64,000 bases of DNA, taken from Natronomicrosphaera sp040876735 (GTDB lineage: Bacteria; Planctomycetota; Phycisphaerae; Phycisphaerales; Phycisphaeraceae). A program made the position numbers and the translations under genes. Under the pieces are notes generated by a model. The model was given only the letters and a program-made list of their open reading frames with translations, searched no databases and was not told the DNA's origin. The stretch is from NCBI GenBank assembly GCA_040876735.1, contig JBBDPC010000129.1, positions 9,277 to 73,276 on the forward strand. Direction: 5' to 3'. Of the stretch, positions 8,130 through 16,888 are shown one piece after another. Each line of letters starts with the position of its first letter. Within the stretch, counting starts at the first letter, position 1.

Positions 8130-8453
8130 ATGGCTGACAACGAGCGACGCGAACATCCACGCCTCCGCACCGCCCGCCCGGTGAAACTGCGGTCCGACCG
8201 CACGGGCAGCCGCTACCTCGCCGGCTGGAGCCGGGACGTCTCGGCCGGCGGGGCGTTGATCGAACTGGCGGCGGGCATGACGTTTCAGGCTGGCGACCGG
8301 GTACAGGTGGGCCTGGCCGTGTCGCCGCGGCAGGCGCTGCTCCGCTCCAGCCAGATGGTGGAGGCGACGGTGGTGCGCAGCCTGCGGCATGAGCCCCGGC
8401 AGTACCTCGCCGTCCGCTTCGCCGAGCGCCAGCGTCTGGCCCAGGCGGGCTGA
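8130..8453 (+). CDS. PilZ-domain protein, predicted c-di-GMP receptor
   Basis: A 107-residue single-domain protein. It shows RREHPRLRTARPVKLR at residues 6-21 and DVSAGGALIEL near 36-46, which together match the RxxxR and (D/N)xSxxG motifs that bind cyclic di-GMP. The ATG at 8130 is chosen because a GGGAG site lies 9 nt upstream; an ATG at 8121 is possible. It stands alone between divergent pfkB and co-directional metH. A GGDEF protein about 4 kb downstream shows that the cell can make the ligand, but nothing ties this protein to a given output. Confidence 0.87.
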   Translation: MADNERREHPRLRTARPVKLRSDRTGSRYLAGWSRDVSAGGALIELAAGMTFQAGDRVQVGLAVSPRQALLRSSQMVEATVVRSLRHEPRQYLAVRFAERQRLAQAG

Positions 8454-8501
8454 GCCCGATCTGCCCGATGGCCGCGGACCTTCATCGGTCACCTTCTTCA
8501 C

Positions 8502-8546
8502 GCCCAAATTGCCGCCCCGGCTTGCCGGGGCTTGGCTTCCATGGGC
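8502..8546 (+). terminator. Stem-loop between the PilZ gene and metH
   Basis: An inner hairpin GCCCCGG-CTTG-CCGGGGC (8514-8531) sits inside a weaker outer stem GCCCA/TGGGC (8502-8546). There is no T-run after it, so it may be a weak terminator for the PilZ gene. I could not match it to a known methionine or B12 riboswitch. Confidence 0.35.
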
Positions 8547-8560
8547 AAATCGGCTATCAT
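8532..8560 (+). promoter_or_regulatory. Candidate sigma70 promoter of metH
   Basis: TTGGCT at 8532-8537 and TATCAT at 8555-8560 are separated by 17 nt, the optimal spacing. The predicted leader to the metH ATG is about 85 nt. Confidence 0.5.
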
Positions 8561-8652
8561 CTGTCAATCCGGATGAATGGATAGCCCTTGCCCGCCCGGC
8601 GTGTCGTCGGTCGGAGAGGGTGGCGTAACGACAACAAGGGTGGCGAATCATT

Positions 8653-11600
8653 ATGAGTAGTGAGTTTCTCAAGCAGCTCGACAAGCGCGTGCTGTTCTTC
8701 GACGGTGCCATGGGCACGTCGATTCACGAAGTGGCGGACCTGGACCTCGACCGCGATTACCTGGGCAAGGAAAACTGCACGGAAGTGCTGGTGAAGACCC
8801 GGCCGGAGGTGATCCAGCAGATCCACGAATCGTTCCTCGAAGTCGGGGCCGACGGCGTCGAAACCGACACGTTCGGCGCCAACAAGCTGGTCTTCGCCGA
8901 GTTCGACCTCGTCGAGGAGACCTACGAACTGAACAAGCTGGCGGCCGAGGTCGCCCGCAAGGCCTGCGACAACCACGCGACGCCCGACAAGCCGCGGTTC
9001 GTCGTCGGCTCGATGGGCCCGGGCACGAAGCTGCTGACGCTGGGCCACACGACGTGGGACCTCATGCTCGACAGCTACACCGAGCAGTGCCGGGGCCTGA
9101 TCGACGGCGGCATCGACGTGTTCCTCATCGAAACCTGCCAGGACATTCTCCAGGTCAAGTGCGCGGTCAACGCCTGCATCGACGCGCTCAAGGAGAAGGG
9201 CAAGACCGTTGACGACATCCCGATCATGGTGCAGGTCACCATCGAGACGACCGGCACGATGCTGGTGGGCACGGAGATCGCCGCGGCGGCAATGGCGCTG
9301 CAGGAGTTCCCCATCGCGTCGCTGGGCATGAACTGCGCCACCGGGCCGGACGAGATGGCCGAGCACGTGCAGTGGCTCTCCGAGTACTGGCCGCACCGCA
9401 TCAGCCTGCTGCCCAACGCGGGACTGCCGACGTTGCAGGACGGCAAGACGGTCTACCCGCTCGACCCCAAGCCGTTCGCCAAGAAGGTGGCCGACTTCGT
9501 CGACCGCTTCGGCATCAACATCGTCGGCGGCTGCTGCGGCACGACGCCCGAGCACATCGGTGAACTGGTCAAGGCCGTCGGCGAACGCGCTCCCAAGCCG
9601 CGCGAGCTCAAGCCGATCGAGCCCGGCTGCACGTCGCTGTACAGCACCGTCGACTACCGCCAGGACAACAGCCTGCTCAACGTCGGCGAGCGCACCAACG
9701 CCTCCGGCTCGCGCCGGTTCAAGCGGCTGCTGGAGGCCGAGGACTGGGACGAGATGGTCAGCCTCGCCCGGGAGCAGACCAAGGAAGGCTCGCACGTGAT
9801 CGACGTCAACGTCGACTACGCCGGCCGCGACAACGCCGCCGATATGGCCGAGATCGTCCACCGCTTCGTCCGCCAGGTGAACGCGCCGCTGATGCTGGAC
9901 TCGACCCAGACCGCCACCATCGAGGCGGGCCTGAAGAACGCCGGCGGCAAGTGCATCATCAATTCCGCCAACCTCGAAGAAGGCGAAGAAAAATTCGCCC
10001 AGATGTGCCACCTGGCCATGCGCTACGGCGCCGGCCTGGTCATGGGCACCATCGACGAGGACGAAGAGGAGGCCATGGCCCGCACCGCCGACCGTAAGGT
10101 TGAGATCGCGAGCCGTATGTACAAGCTCGCCACCGAGAAGTACGGCATGAAGCCGGAAGACATCATGTTCGACCCGCTCGTACTGCCCATCTCCACCGGC
10201 ATGGAGAAGGACCGGCGCAGCGCGCTCGAGCTGATCGAAGGCACGAAGCGTATCGCCAAGGAGTTCCCCAAGGTCCAGATCACCTGTGGCCTCTCCAACG
10301 TCAGCTTCGGCCTCAATCCCGCGGCGCGCCAGGTGCTCAACAGCGTCATGCTGCACGAACTGACCGAGGCGGGCATGACCAGCGCCATCGTGCACGTCTC
10401 CAAGATCCTGCCGCGCAACAAGATCGAGGACAAGCAGTGGGACGCCGCGCTGAACGTGATCTACGACCGCAAGCCAGCCGAGAAGGTCAAGCTTGAAGAC
10501 GGTACGCTCACCGAGGACCCGCTTCAGATCTTCATCGACCTGTTCCACGGCGCCGAAGCGGTGACCACCAAGGAAGACATCGCCGACCTGCCGTTGGAAG
10601 AACGGCTGCAGCGGCACATCATCGACGGCGAAAAGAAGGGCATCACCGAGACGCTCGAAGAGGCGATGAAGAAGTACGAGCCGTTGGCCATCATCAACGA
10701 CCACCTGCTCGGCGGTATGAAGGTCGTCGGTGAACTGTTCGGCAGCGGACAGATGCAGTTGCCGTTCGTGCTGCAAAGCGCCGAGGTGATGAAGATGGCG
10801 GTCGCCCATCTCGAGCCGCACATGGAGAAAAAGGAAGGCGACACCAAGGGCACGATCACGCTGGCGACGGTGAAGGGCGACGTTCACGACATCGGCAAGA
10901 ACCTCGTGGACATCATCCTCTCCAACAACGGCTACACCGTGCACAACATCGGCATCAAGCAGCCGATCTCCGCCATCATCGAAAACTACACCGCCAAGAA
11001 GTCCGACGCCATCGGTCTCTCCGGCCTGCTGGTCAAGAGCGTGCAGGTGATGGAGGAAAACCTCAAGGAGATGAACGCCCAGGGCATCACCGCCCCCGTC
11101 ATCCTCGGCGGCGCCGCGCTCAGCCGGCACCACTGCGAGCACAACCTCCGCGCCCAGTACGAAGGCCACGTCTTCTACGGCCTCGACGCGTTCGAGGGCC
11201 TGCGCATCATGGACCGCATCATGGCGGGCGAAACCGATGAACTGAACACCGAGATCGACGAACGGCTCACCAAGCGTGCGGCCGTGGAAGAGACGATCGC
11301 CAAGCGCGACGCCGCACGCAAGGAGGCCAGCGCGGGCGAAGGCGGCACGGCCGTGGCGGAGAAGACCCGTTCCGACGTCGCCGCCGACATCGACGTACCC
11401 ACCCCGCCGTTCTACGGCACGAAGATCGTCGAGGATATCGAACTCGACAAGGTCTTCGAGCACATCAACACGATCGCGCTCTTCCGCGGCCAGTGGCAGT
11501 TTAAGAAGGGCAAGCTCAGCAAGGAAGACTACGAGAAGCTGCTGACGAACGAGGTCGAGCCGATCTTCGACCGTCTGAAGAAGCAGTGCAAGGCTGAAGG

Positions 11601-12189
11601 CATCCTTCAGCCCAAGGTCGTCTACGGCTACTTCCCCGTGCAGAGCGAGGGCAATGACCTGATCGTGTTCGACGCCGACGATCACGAGAAGGAAGTGGAA
11701 CGCTTCAGCTTCCCCCGCCAGAACGGCAAGAAGCACTACTGCATCAGCGACTTCTTCCGCTCGACCGACAGCGGCGAGAAGGATGTGCTGGCGATGAGCT
11801 GCGTCACGATGGGCAAGAAAGTCAGCGAGATCACTGCGAAGCTGTTCGAGGACAACAACTATGCCGAGTATCTCTACATGCACGGCATGGGCGTCGAATC
11901 GGCGGAAGGGCTCGCAGAATACTGGCACCGCGTCATGCGGCAGGAACTGGGCATCGACGATCAGGACGCCGACGAAGTCCGCAAGCTGTTCACGCAGCAC
12001 TACCGCGGCAGCCGGTACAGCTTTGGCTATCCCGCCTGCCCGGAGATGAGCGACCAGGACAAGCTCTGGCGTCTGCTCGAACCCGGCCGGATCGGCTGCG
12101 TGCTGACCGAAAACTGGCAGATCGACCCCGAGCAGTCGACCAGCGCCATCATCGTGCACCATCCGGAGGCGAAGTACTTCAACGTCTGA
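8653..12189 (+). CDS. metH: Cobalamin-dependent methionine synthase
   Basis: Transfers a methyl group from methyl-tetrahydrofolate through cobalamin to homocysteine, forming methionine. At 1,178 residues it has the full four-module layout. The homocysteine domain carries DGAMGT near residue 18 and zinc ligands Cys228 (GMNC) and Cys294-Cys295 (GGCCGTTPEH). The pterin domain shows NVGERTNASGS and the DVNVDYAGRD block. The B12 domain has GDVHDIGKN with His745 as the cobalt ligand. The C-terminal activation domain has RYSFGYPACP, the AdoMet site. The start has a purine-rich AAGGGTGGCG site upstream. The linker before the activation domain (around residues 870-920) is Ala/Glu/Lys-rich and longer than usual. 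Confidence 0.97.
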   Translation: MSSEFLKQLDKRVLFFDGAMGTSIHEVADLDLDRDYLGKENCTEVLVKTRPEVIQQIHESFLEVGADGVETDTFGANKLVFAEFDLVEETYELNKLAAEVARKACDNHATPDKPRFVVGSMGPGTKLLTLGHTTWDLMLDSYTEQCRGLIDGGIDVFLIETCQDILQVKCAVNACIDALKEKGKTVDDIPIMVQVTIETTGTMLVGTEIAAAAMALQEFPIASLGMNCATGPDEMAEHVQWLSEYWPHRISLLPNAGLPTLQDGKTVYPLDPKPFAKKVADFVDRFGINIVGGCCGTTPEHIGELVKAVGERAPKPRELKPIEPGCTSLYSTVDYRQDNSLLNVGERTNASGSRRFKRLLEAEDWDEMVSLAREQTKEGSHVIDVNVDYAGRDNAADMAEIVHRFVRQVNAPLMLDSTQTATIEAGLKNAGGKCIINSANLEEGEEKFAQMCHLAMRYGAGLVMGTIDEDEEEAMARTADRKVEIASRMYKLATEKYGMKPEDIMFDPLVLPISTGMEKDRRSALELIEGTKRIAKEFPKVQITCGLSNVSFGLNPAARQVLNSVMLHELTEAGMTSAIVHVSKILPRNKIEDKQWDAALNVIYDRKPAEKVKLEDGTLTEDPLQIFIDLFHGAEAVTTKEDIADLPLEERLQRHIIDGEKKGITETLEEAMKKYEPLAIINDHLLGGMKVVGELFGSGQMQLPFVLQSAEVMKMAVAHLEPHMEKKEGDTKGTITLATVKGDVHDIGKNLVDIILSNNGYTVHNIGIKQPISAIIENYTAKKSDAIGLSGLLVKSVQVMEENLKEMNAQGITAPVILGGAALSRHHCEHNLRAQYEGHVFYGLDAFEGLRIMDRIMAGETDELNTEIDERLTKRAAVEETIAKRDAARKEASAGEGGTAVAEKTRSDVAADIDVPTPPFYGTKIVEDIELDKVFEHINTIALFRGQWQFKKGKLSKEDYEKLLTNEVEPIFDRLKKQCKAEGILQPKVVYGYFPVQSEGNDLIVFDADDHEKEVERFSFPRQNGKKHYCISDFFRSTDSGEKDVLAMSCVTMGKKVSEITAKLFEDNNYAEYLYMHGMGVESAEGLAEYWHRVMRQELGIDDQDADEVRKLFTQHYRGSRYSFGYPACPEMSDQDKLWRLLEPGRIGCVLTENWQIDPEQSTSAIIVHHPEAKYFNV

Positions 12190-12243
12190 CGCAGCCGCGC
12201 GATGAGCTTCACACGACAACGCGGACCGGGACTTATGAACATT

Positions 12244-12274
12244 TAGCCGCGGGTCTTGGCCCGCGCTGCGGCTA
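12244..12274. terminator. Hairpin between convergent metH and the GGDEF gene
   Basis: The outer stem TAGCCGC/GCGGCTA encloses a GCGGG...CCCGC inner stem. It sits between convergent stops and probably works in both directions. Its TTAGCCGCG start is shared with the larger palindrome at 32740-32787. Confidence 0.55.
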
Positions 12275-12315
12275 CTGAAGAGCGCGGTGCAAGTACCACG
12301 GCTGAATGAGGGGAT

Positions 12316-13857
12316 TTACGCGGCGTCCAGCGGGCAGGAGCCCGGTGCGGTGGGTGTGGTTGCGTCGGTGGCCTCGTTGCACGAGAGGTTGTGGAACACC
12401 AGGCCGCCGCGCCCTTCGCGCTTGCGCTGATACATCGCTTCGTCGGCGGCGTGCATCAGGTCTTCGAGGCCAAGGTTCTCTTCCACCTTGTTCACGTAGA
12501 CCGCGCCGATGCTGAATCGCAGGCGTACGTCGTCGGCATCCGTGACCTTGATCCGACGGTCAAGGCAGGCCATGGTGACGCGTTCGACCACCTCGCGCGC
12601 CTGCTTCTCGTTGAGGCTGCACAGCAGGATCACGAACTCGTCGCCGCCGATGCGGGCGATCAGGTCGTTGCGGTCGATGCTGCGGCGCAGCAGCTTGGCG
12701 ACGCCGCGCAACATCCGGTCCCCCGCCTCGTGGCCGAACGCATCATTGACCGGCTTGAAGTGATCCAGGTCCATGGCGAGCAGGCAGGCGCTGAGCCCGT
12801 GCGACGCGGCGATCTCCAGCCTCCGCTCGGCGAGGTGCGTGAAGCCGCGGCGGTTCAGCAGCTTGGTCAGCGGATCGGTGAAGGCCTGGCACCGGAGATT
12901 GTTCAGGTCTTCGCGTTGCTGGCCGAGCGCGGCGGTGAGCTGTTCGCGCGGCGGCATGGGATCGGGCCGGTCGGCATGCAGCGGCGCGGCCCGCTCGCTC
13001 GTCGCCTGGTAAAACGCATCGGGCGAAGCATACGCCGGCGCGAGAAAGCTTCCATGGAGGGCGACCAGCCACTCGCGCTGCGAGCTGGACAACTCTTCGT
13101 CAAAGTGCGGCACGAGGCTCGCGAGGTACAACGGCACGCTCATCAGCACCCGGGCGTTCGCGCCGGCGGCCGGCTCGTCGTCACCGTCCCGCTCGGCGGG
13201 CAGGTCCGGCGGCTGGTGGTGGCGATGGACCGCCTGGCGGAGATCCACGTCCGCATCCCACGAGCGCAGCAGGCGCATGCTCAGCTCGATGTGGTCGATG
13301 CCGAACCGCTCACGCTCGAGTTGGCACCACGCGCCCTGGCCGGCGGGCACCACGTCGCGCTGGTAGAAATGCGGATCAAGGTTGACCAGCAGGGGCAGGG
13401 CCACGTCCTGGACCAGGCCGAGGCAGAAGGCCTTTTCCGCATGGGCCGGATCAATCAGTTCTCCGGCAAGCTGCGCCGCACAGGCTTTGCACAGCGAGGC
13501 GATCCAAAGCTGGCTCAGCCACGGCTCGTCCAGGCCGATGCCCTCATGCACCGCACGCAGCCCGAAGGCGAGCGCCAGCGAGCGCGCCCGGCCGCCGCCG
13601 AGGTGAAGCACCGCCCGGCGGACGGTGTCGATCGGTTGCCGCAGGCCGAACGCCGCCGAGTTTGTCACGCTCAGCAATCGAGCGGCGAGACTGGGGCAGC
13701 GCGTGATCGCCTTGGCGACGGCATCGGGATCGGCGGGCGAGGCGTTGAGCACGGCCAGCAGCGGGCCGGGGTTGACCGGCACGAAGCCGATCTGTTTCAA
13801 GGTCTGGTCCCGTCGCGTGTGAATGTTGTCGTGGGACGGTGGAACCTTGATGGCCAT
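12316..13857 (-). CDS. HDOD-GGDEF signalling protein, predicted diguanylate cyclase
   Basis: A protein of 513 residues with two parts. Residues about 20-240 form an HDOD domain (LLSVTNSAAFGLRQPIDTVRRAV, GLVQDVALPLLVNLDP). After a linker, residues about 330-500 form a GGDEF domain with DPLTKLLNRRGF, MDLDHFKPVNDAFGHEAGD and the intact catalytic loop RIGGDEF near residue 403. It should therefore make cyclic di-GMP. The residues upstream of GGDEF read DRND rather than RxxD, so the usual inhibitory I-site is not canonical. There are no membrane segments. The ATG has an AGGGA site 7 nt upstream. It is likely to feed receptors such as the PilZ protein at 8130. Confidence 0.9.
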   Translation of the reverse strand: MAIKVPPSHDNIHTRRDQTLKQIGFVPVNPGPLLAVLNASPADPDAVAKAITRCPSLAARLLSVTNSAAFGLRQPIDTVRRAVLHLGGGRARSLALAFGLRAVHEGIGLDEPWLSQLWIASLCKACAAQLAGELIDPAHAEKAFCLGLVQDVALPLLVNLDPHFYQRDVVPAGQGAWCQLERERFGIDHIELSMRLLRSWDADVDLRQAVHRHHQPPDLPAERDGDDEPAAGANARVLMSVPLYLASLVPHFDEELSSSQREWLVALHGSFLAPAYASPDAFYQATSERAAPLHADRPDPMPPREQLTAALGQQREDLNNLRCQAFTDPLTKLLNRRGFTHLAERRLEIAASHGLSACLLAMDLDHFKPVNDAFGHEAGDRMLRGVAKLLRRSIDRNDLIARIGGDEFVILLCSLNEKQAREVVERVTMACLDRRIKVTDADDVRLRFSIGAVYVNKVEENLGLEDLMHAADEAMYQRKREGRGGLVFHNLSCNEATDATTPTAPGSCPLDAA

Positions 13858-14151
13858 CGCGTGATCCCTGCAAAGAAAGATGCGGCGTCTACCCGATACA
13901 GCGGACCGTGCTTGTATCGGCCACTCCGCCTTGCCGGATGCACGGCCGGGGGCGAGGAAACGTCAGCAATTGCAAGCCGAGGCGGCCGTGCATGATGCGA
14001 CCGCAACAGCCGATACGATCGACAGGAACCGCACGGCCGCACGCGCTGACCAGGACTTCCGATATTTCCCATGCGCTGACTCAACTGCCAGCCGTGGCGC
14101 GTCGAAGATGAGCGACAGGCAATCGAACCACGAATGCCGCGGAGCCTTACC

Positions 14152-14808
14152 ATGCGCCTGGTGATCGACACGCTTATCGCCCTCATGCTCGTCGCCTTGC
14201 TCGCCGGCGTGATCTGGCATCACCGCTACCAGCACGAGCAGGAGCAGGTCCGCGTCACCGTCCATCGTTCGTTGGCGCAACTGCACGAGCAGGTGCTCTA
14301 CCGCAAGACGCTGGAGCAGGTCGAGCGCAGCGACGTGGGCTTTCCGTTGACCATCGACGCCGCATGGTTCGACCGCGAACTGCCACGCAACACCATGGCC
14401 CCGGCCAGTCATCCATGGATGGATGTCGCCCCGCCCGGTGACCATGGCGACCATCCGCCCGACCCGGTGCTCACCCACCCCGCCCAGGCGGGCCTGTGGT
14501 ACAACCCCAACCGCGGCATCTTTCGCGCCCGCGTCCCCGAACAGCTCAGCCAGGGCGCCACGTTGCGCCTTTACAACGAACTCAACGGCACCACCCTCAG
14601 CGCCCTGCCGCAGACGGTGGACGCCACCCGCCGGGCCACGCCCCACGACCCGCCCGAGCCGGCCTCGCGCGTCGTGCCGGTGCGCGACGACACGCCAACG
14701 TGGTCCAGTCCACACCGCCAGGCCCCCCGGCGTGATGCGGAGCCGCCACGCCGCGAGACGCCCGACCCGCCCCGGCGCACGCTGTTGACACGGCCTCACG
14801 GCGATTGA
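14152..14808 (+). CDS. Membrane-anchored protein with pseudopilin-like N-terminus
   Basis: A 218-residue protein starting at the ATG at 14152, which has GGAG 7 nt upstream. The N-terminus RLVIDTLIALMLVALLAGVI is a single hydrophobic helix followed by a charged amphipathic helix. This resembles type IV pilin or pseudopilin N-termini but lacks the conserved Glu5 and a clear prepilin peptidase site. A short globular part follows (GLWYNPNRGIFRARVPEQL, LRLYNELNG), and the last 60 residues are Pro/Arg-rich and probably disordered. I do not know the family. It overlaps nothing and precedes the M16-like gene on the same strand. Confidence 0.65.
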   Translation: MRLVIDTLIALMLVALLAGVIWHHRYQHEQEQVRVTVHRSLAQLHEQVLYRKTLEQVERSDVGFPLTIDAAWFDRELPRNTMAPASHPWMDVAPPGDHGDHPPDPVLTHPAQAGLWYNPNRGIFRARVPEQLSQGATLRLYNELNGTTLSALPQTVDATRRATPHDPPEPASRVVPVRDDTPTWSSPHRQAPRRDAEPPRRETPDPPRRTLLTRPHGD

Positions 14809-14845
14809 ACGCAGCGCCCGTTTCCCGCCGCGCCGGGCAATGCTC

Positions 14846-14851
14846 TACAAT
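14846..14851 (+). promoter_or_regulatory. Candidate -10 element of the M16-like gene, leaderless arrangement
   Basis: TACAAT lies 7 nt before the ATG at 14859. It sits in the loop side of a GCCGGGCA/TGCCCGGC hairpin (14832-14858) that ends next to the start codon. Confidence 0.45.
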
Positions 14852-14858
14852 GCCCGGC

Positions 14859-16091
14859 ATGCCTGAGATTCATTGCGAAAAACTTCCCAACGGACTCTAC
14901 CTGCTCGCCGAACCCATCGCCTCGGCCGAGTCGCTGTCGATGACCATGCTCACGCCCGGCGGCCTGATGCACGAACCCGCCGACCAGCTCGGCGTGGCGA
15001 CGATGTTGTCGGAAATCATCTGCCGCGGCGCGGGCGACCTCGACGCTCGGCAGCACAGCGAAGCGCTGGAACGCCTGGGCGTGCACCGCAGCACCAGCGC
15101 GGAAACCCGCCACCTGCGCTTGAGCGCGACCATGGTGGGCGACAAGATCGACCAGGCCTTGCCCCTGCTGCTGGACATGATCCGCCGACCGCGGTTCGAC
15201 CCGGCCTCGCTGGAGCCGACCCGCCTGCTGGCGCTGCAGGAACTCGACGCTCTCGCGGACGAGCCGCAGCAGCGCGTGATGCTGGAACTCAAACGCCGCT
15301 TCTACCCCGCGCCGATGAACCGCTCCCCGTTGGGTGAACGGGCACACCTCGAGGCGATCACGCTCGAGCAGTTGCGCGCGTTCTGGCAACGTACGGCCGT
15401 GCCGGGCGGCACGATTCTCGCCTTCGCGGGCAAGCTCGACTGGCCGGCGCTGCGGAAGCGGGTGGCGGCGTTGACCGGTGACTGGCAGGGAGGGCTTGAC
15501 GAGCCGACGCCCGCCCCCACGCCGCGGCGGGATTACGAGCATCTGTCAGCCGAGACGGCGCAGGTGCACATCGGCTTGGCGTATGACGCGGTGCCGGAAG
15601 ACGGCGACACGAGCCTGCTCCAGCGTGCGGCGACCAGCGTGCTCAGCGGCGGCATGTCCGGCCGGCTGTTTACCGAGGTACGCGAGAAGCGCGGGCTGTG
15701 CTATGCCGTGATGGCCAGCTATTCCGGGCATCGCGATCACGGCTCGATCCTGGGCTATGCCGGCACGACCACGCCACGGGCGCAGGAGACGTTGGACGTG
15801 ATGGTGGCCGAGCACCGCCGACTGAGCGACGGCGTGGACGCCAGCGAGTTTCAGCGGGCGATCGTCGGCCTCAAGTCACGGCTGGTGATGCAGGGCGAAT
15901 CGACCGGGGCGCGCGCCAATGCCATCGCGCTCGACCAGTACAACCTTGGCCGACCCCGCACGCTCGAAGAACTGGCCCGCCAGGTCGACGGCGTCACGCT
16001 GGCAAAGCTCAACGCGTTCGTGCGCGAGCACAAGCCCGGCACGATGACGGTGGTGACGTTGGGTTCGCAGGCGTTGAACATGGTTGATTGA
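14859..16091 (+). CDS. M16-family peptidase-like protein lacking the HxxEH zinc motif
   Basis: A 410-residue protein with the two-lobe layout of bacterial M16 (insulinase/pitrilysin) proteins. In the N-terminal lobe the place of the HxxEH motif reads GVATMLSEII: the two His and the catalytic Glu are replaced by Thr, Glu and Ser. Zinc-dependent proteolysis is thus not expected. The C-terminal lobe keeps FTEVREKRGLCYAVMASY, the Arg/Tyr region that contacts substrate in M16 heterodimers. It could be the non-catalytic partner of an M16 peptidase encoded elsewhere, or a binding protein. The ATG at 14859 is preferred because of the -10 element upstream; an ATG at 14850 overlaps that element. There is no signal peptide. 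Confidence 0.85.
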   Translation: MPEIHCEKLPNGLYLLAEPIASAESLSMTMLTPGGLMHEPADQLGVATMLSEIICRGAGDLDARQHSEALERLGVHRSTSAETRHLRLSATMVGDKIDQALPLLLDMIRRPRFDPASLEPTRLLALQELDALADEPQQRVMLELKRRFYPAPMNRSPLGERAHLEAITLEQLRAFWQRTAVPGGTILAFAGKLDWPALRKRVAALTGDWQGGLDEPTPAPTPRRDYEHLSAETAQVHIGLAYDAVPEDGDTSLLQRAATSVLSGGMSGRLFTEVREKRGLCYAVMASYSGHRDHGSILGYAGTTTPRAQETLDVMVAEHRRLSDGVDASEFQRAIVGLKSRLVMQGESTGARANAIALDQYNLGRPRTLEELARQVDGVTLAKLNAFVREHKPGTMTVVTLGSQALNMVD

Positions 16092-16114
16092 GCAATCGAC
16101 AGTCAGCAATGATT

Positions 16115-16149
16115 GAGCCATGAGCCATTAGCGTTAAGCCATGAGCCAG
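16115..16149. repeat. Heptamer tandem array (GAGCCAT type)
   Basis: Five 7-base units in register: GAGCCAT, GAGCCAT, TAGCGTT, AAGCCAT, GAGCCAG. It lies in the spacer between the M16-like gene and coaB and is one of the heptad arrays spread through the window. Confidence 0.75.
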
Positions 16150-16225
16150 CGACAGGCCGAACGGACGGGACATTCTGGCTGAAAGCTTAGAGCTAACTGC
16201 TCAAGGCTTAATAGAAATCACACCG

Positions 16226-16861
16226 ATGCGCATTCTCATCACAGCCGGTCCCACGCGTGAGCCGATCGATGCGGTGCGGTTCATCTCCAACCGCTCCAGC
16301 GGCAGGCTCGGGCTGGCGCTGGCCGAGGCGGCGTTGGCGGCGGGAGACGAGGTGACGCTGCTGCTCGGGCCGGTCGATGCCCCCCCGGCGGTGACGGAGG
16401 CGGCGCGGACGTACCGGTTCAACTCGTCGGCGGAACTGAAGCAACTGCTCGAAGCGCACTTCCGCGATTGCCAGTTGCTGATCATGGCGGCGGCGGTGGC
16501 GGACTACCGGCCGATCTGCGTCCACGAGGGCAAGCTTCCGCGCGAGGGGGAGGGCAAGGCGAAGTTGACCCTCGAACTCCAGCCGACGCCGGACCTGGTG
16601 GCGCTGACGGCTTCAGGCAAGCGGGCGAACCAGCGGGTCGTCGCCTTCGCGCTCGAGCAACAGGATCAACTGGAATCACGGGCCGCGGCGAAAATGAAAC
16701 GCAAGGGCGTGGACGCGATCGTCGCCAATCCGCTGGGCACCATGGAGTCGGCCAGCATTACGCCGCTCTGGCTCACCGCCGACGGCGAGCGGGCGGCGCC
16801 GGGGCGGATGACCAAGTCGGCCTTCGCCGGCTGGCTGCTGGAGCGGGCGAAGGCGCTGTGA
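16226..16861 (+). CDS. coaB: Phosphopantothenoylcysteine synthetase (stand-alone CoaB domain)
   Basis: Joins 4'-phosphopantothenate and cysteine in coenzyme A synthesis. The protein has 211 residues and corresponds only to the C-terminal half of the common bifunctional CoaBC. It opens with ILITAGPTREPIDAVRFISN and RSSGRLGLALAE, the nucleotide-binding block, followed by MAAAVADYRP near residue 90 and a KMKRKGVDAIVANPLG segment that matches the Lys-rich K(x)KxxD region. The decarboxylase half (CoaC) is not adjacent and must be encoded elsewhere. A TAGAAA hexamer 8 nt before the ATG is a weak candidate -10. Convergent with the dsbD-like gene, 27 nt apart. Confidence 0.9.
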   Translation: MRILITAGPTREPIDAVRFISNRSSGRLGLALAEAALAAGDEVTLLLGPVDAPPAVTEAARTYRFNSSAELKQLLEAHFRDCQLLIMAAAVADYRPICVHEGKLPREGEGKAKLTLELQPTPDLVALTASGKRANQRVVAFALEQQDQLESRAAAKMKRKGVDAIVANPLGTMESASITPLWLTADGERAAPGRMTKSAFAGWLLERAKAL

Positions 16862-16888
16862 ACCGGTGCGGTCCCGCCAGCGCTTCGC

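Noticed and set aside
8454..8652. SAM, SAH or cobalamin riboswitch upstream of metH
   Set aside because: The leader has a hairpin and a good promoter, but none of the conserved riboswitch boxes could be recognised by eye. A covariance-model search would decide.
8557..12219. A very long open frame on the minus strand opposite metH
   Set aside because: It is the antisense shadow of a gene with strong G/C third-position bias; the plus-strand protein is full-length MetH with all motifs, and the antisense product has no recognisable domain.
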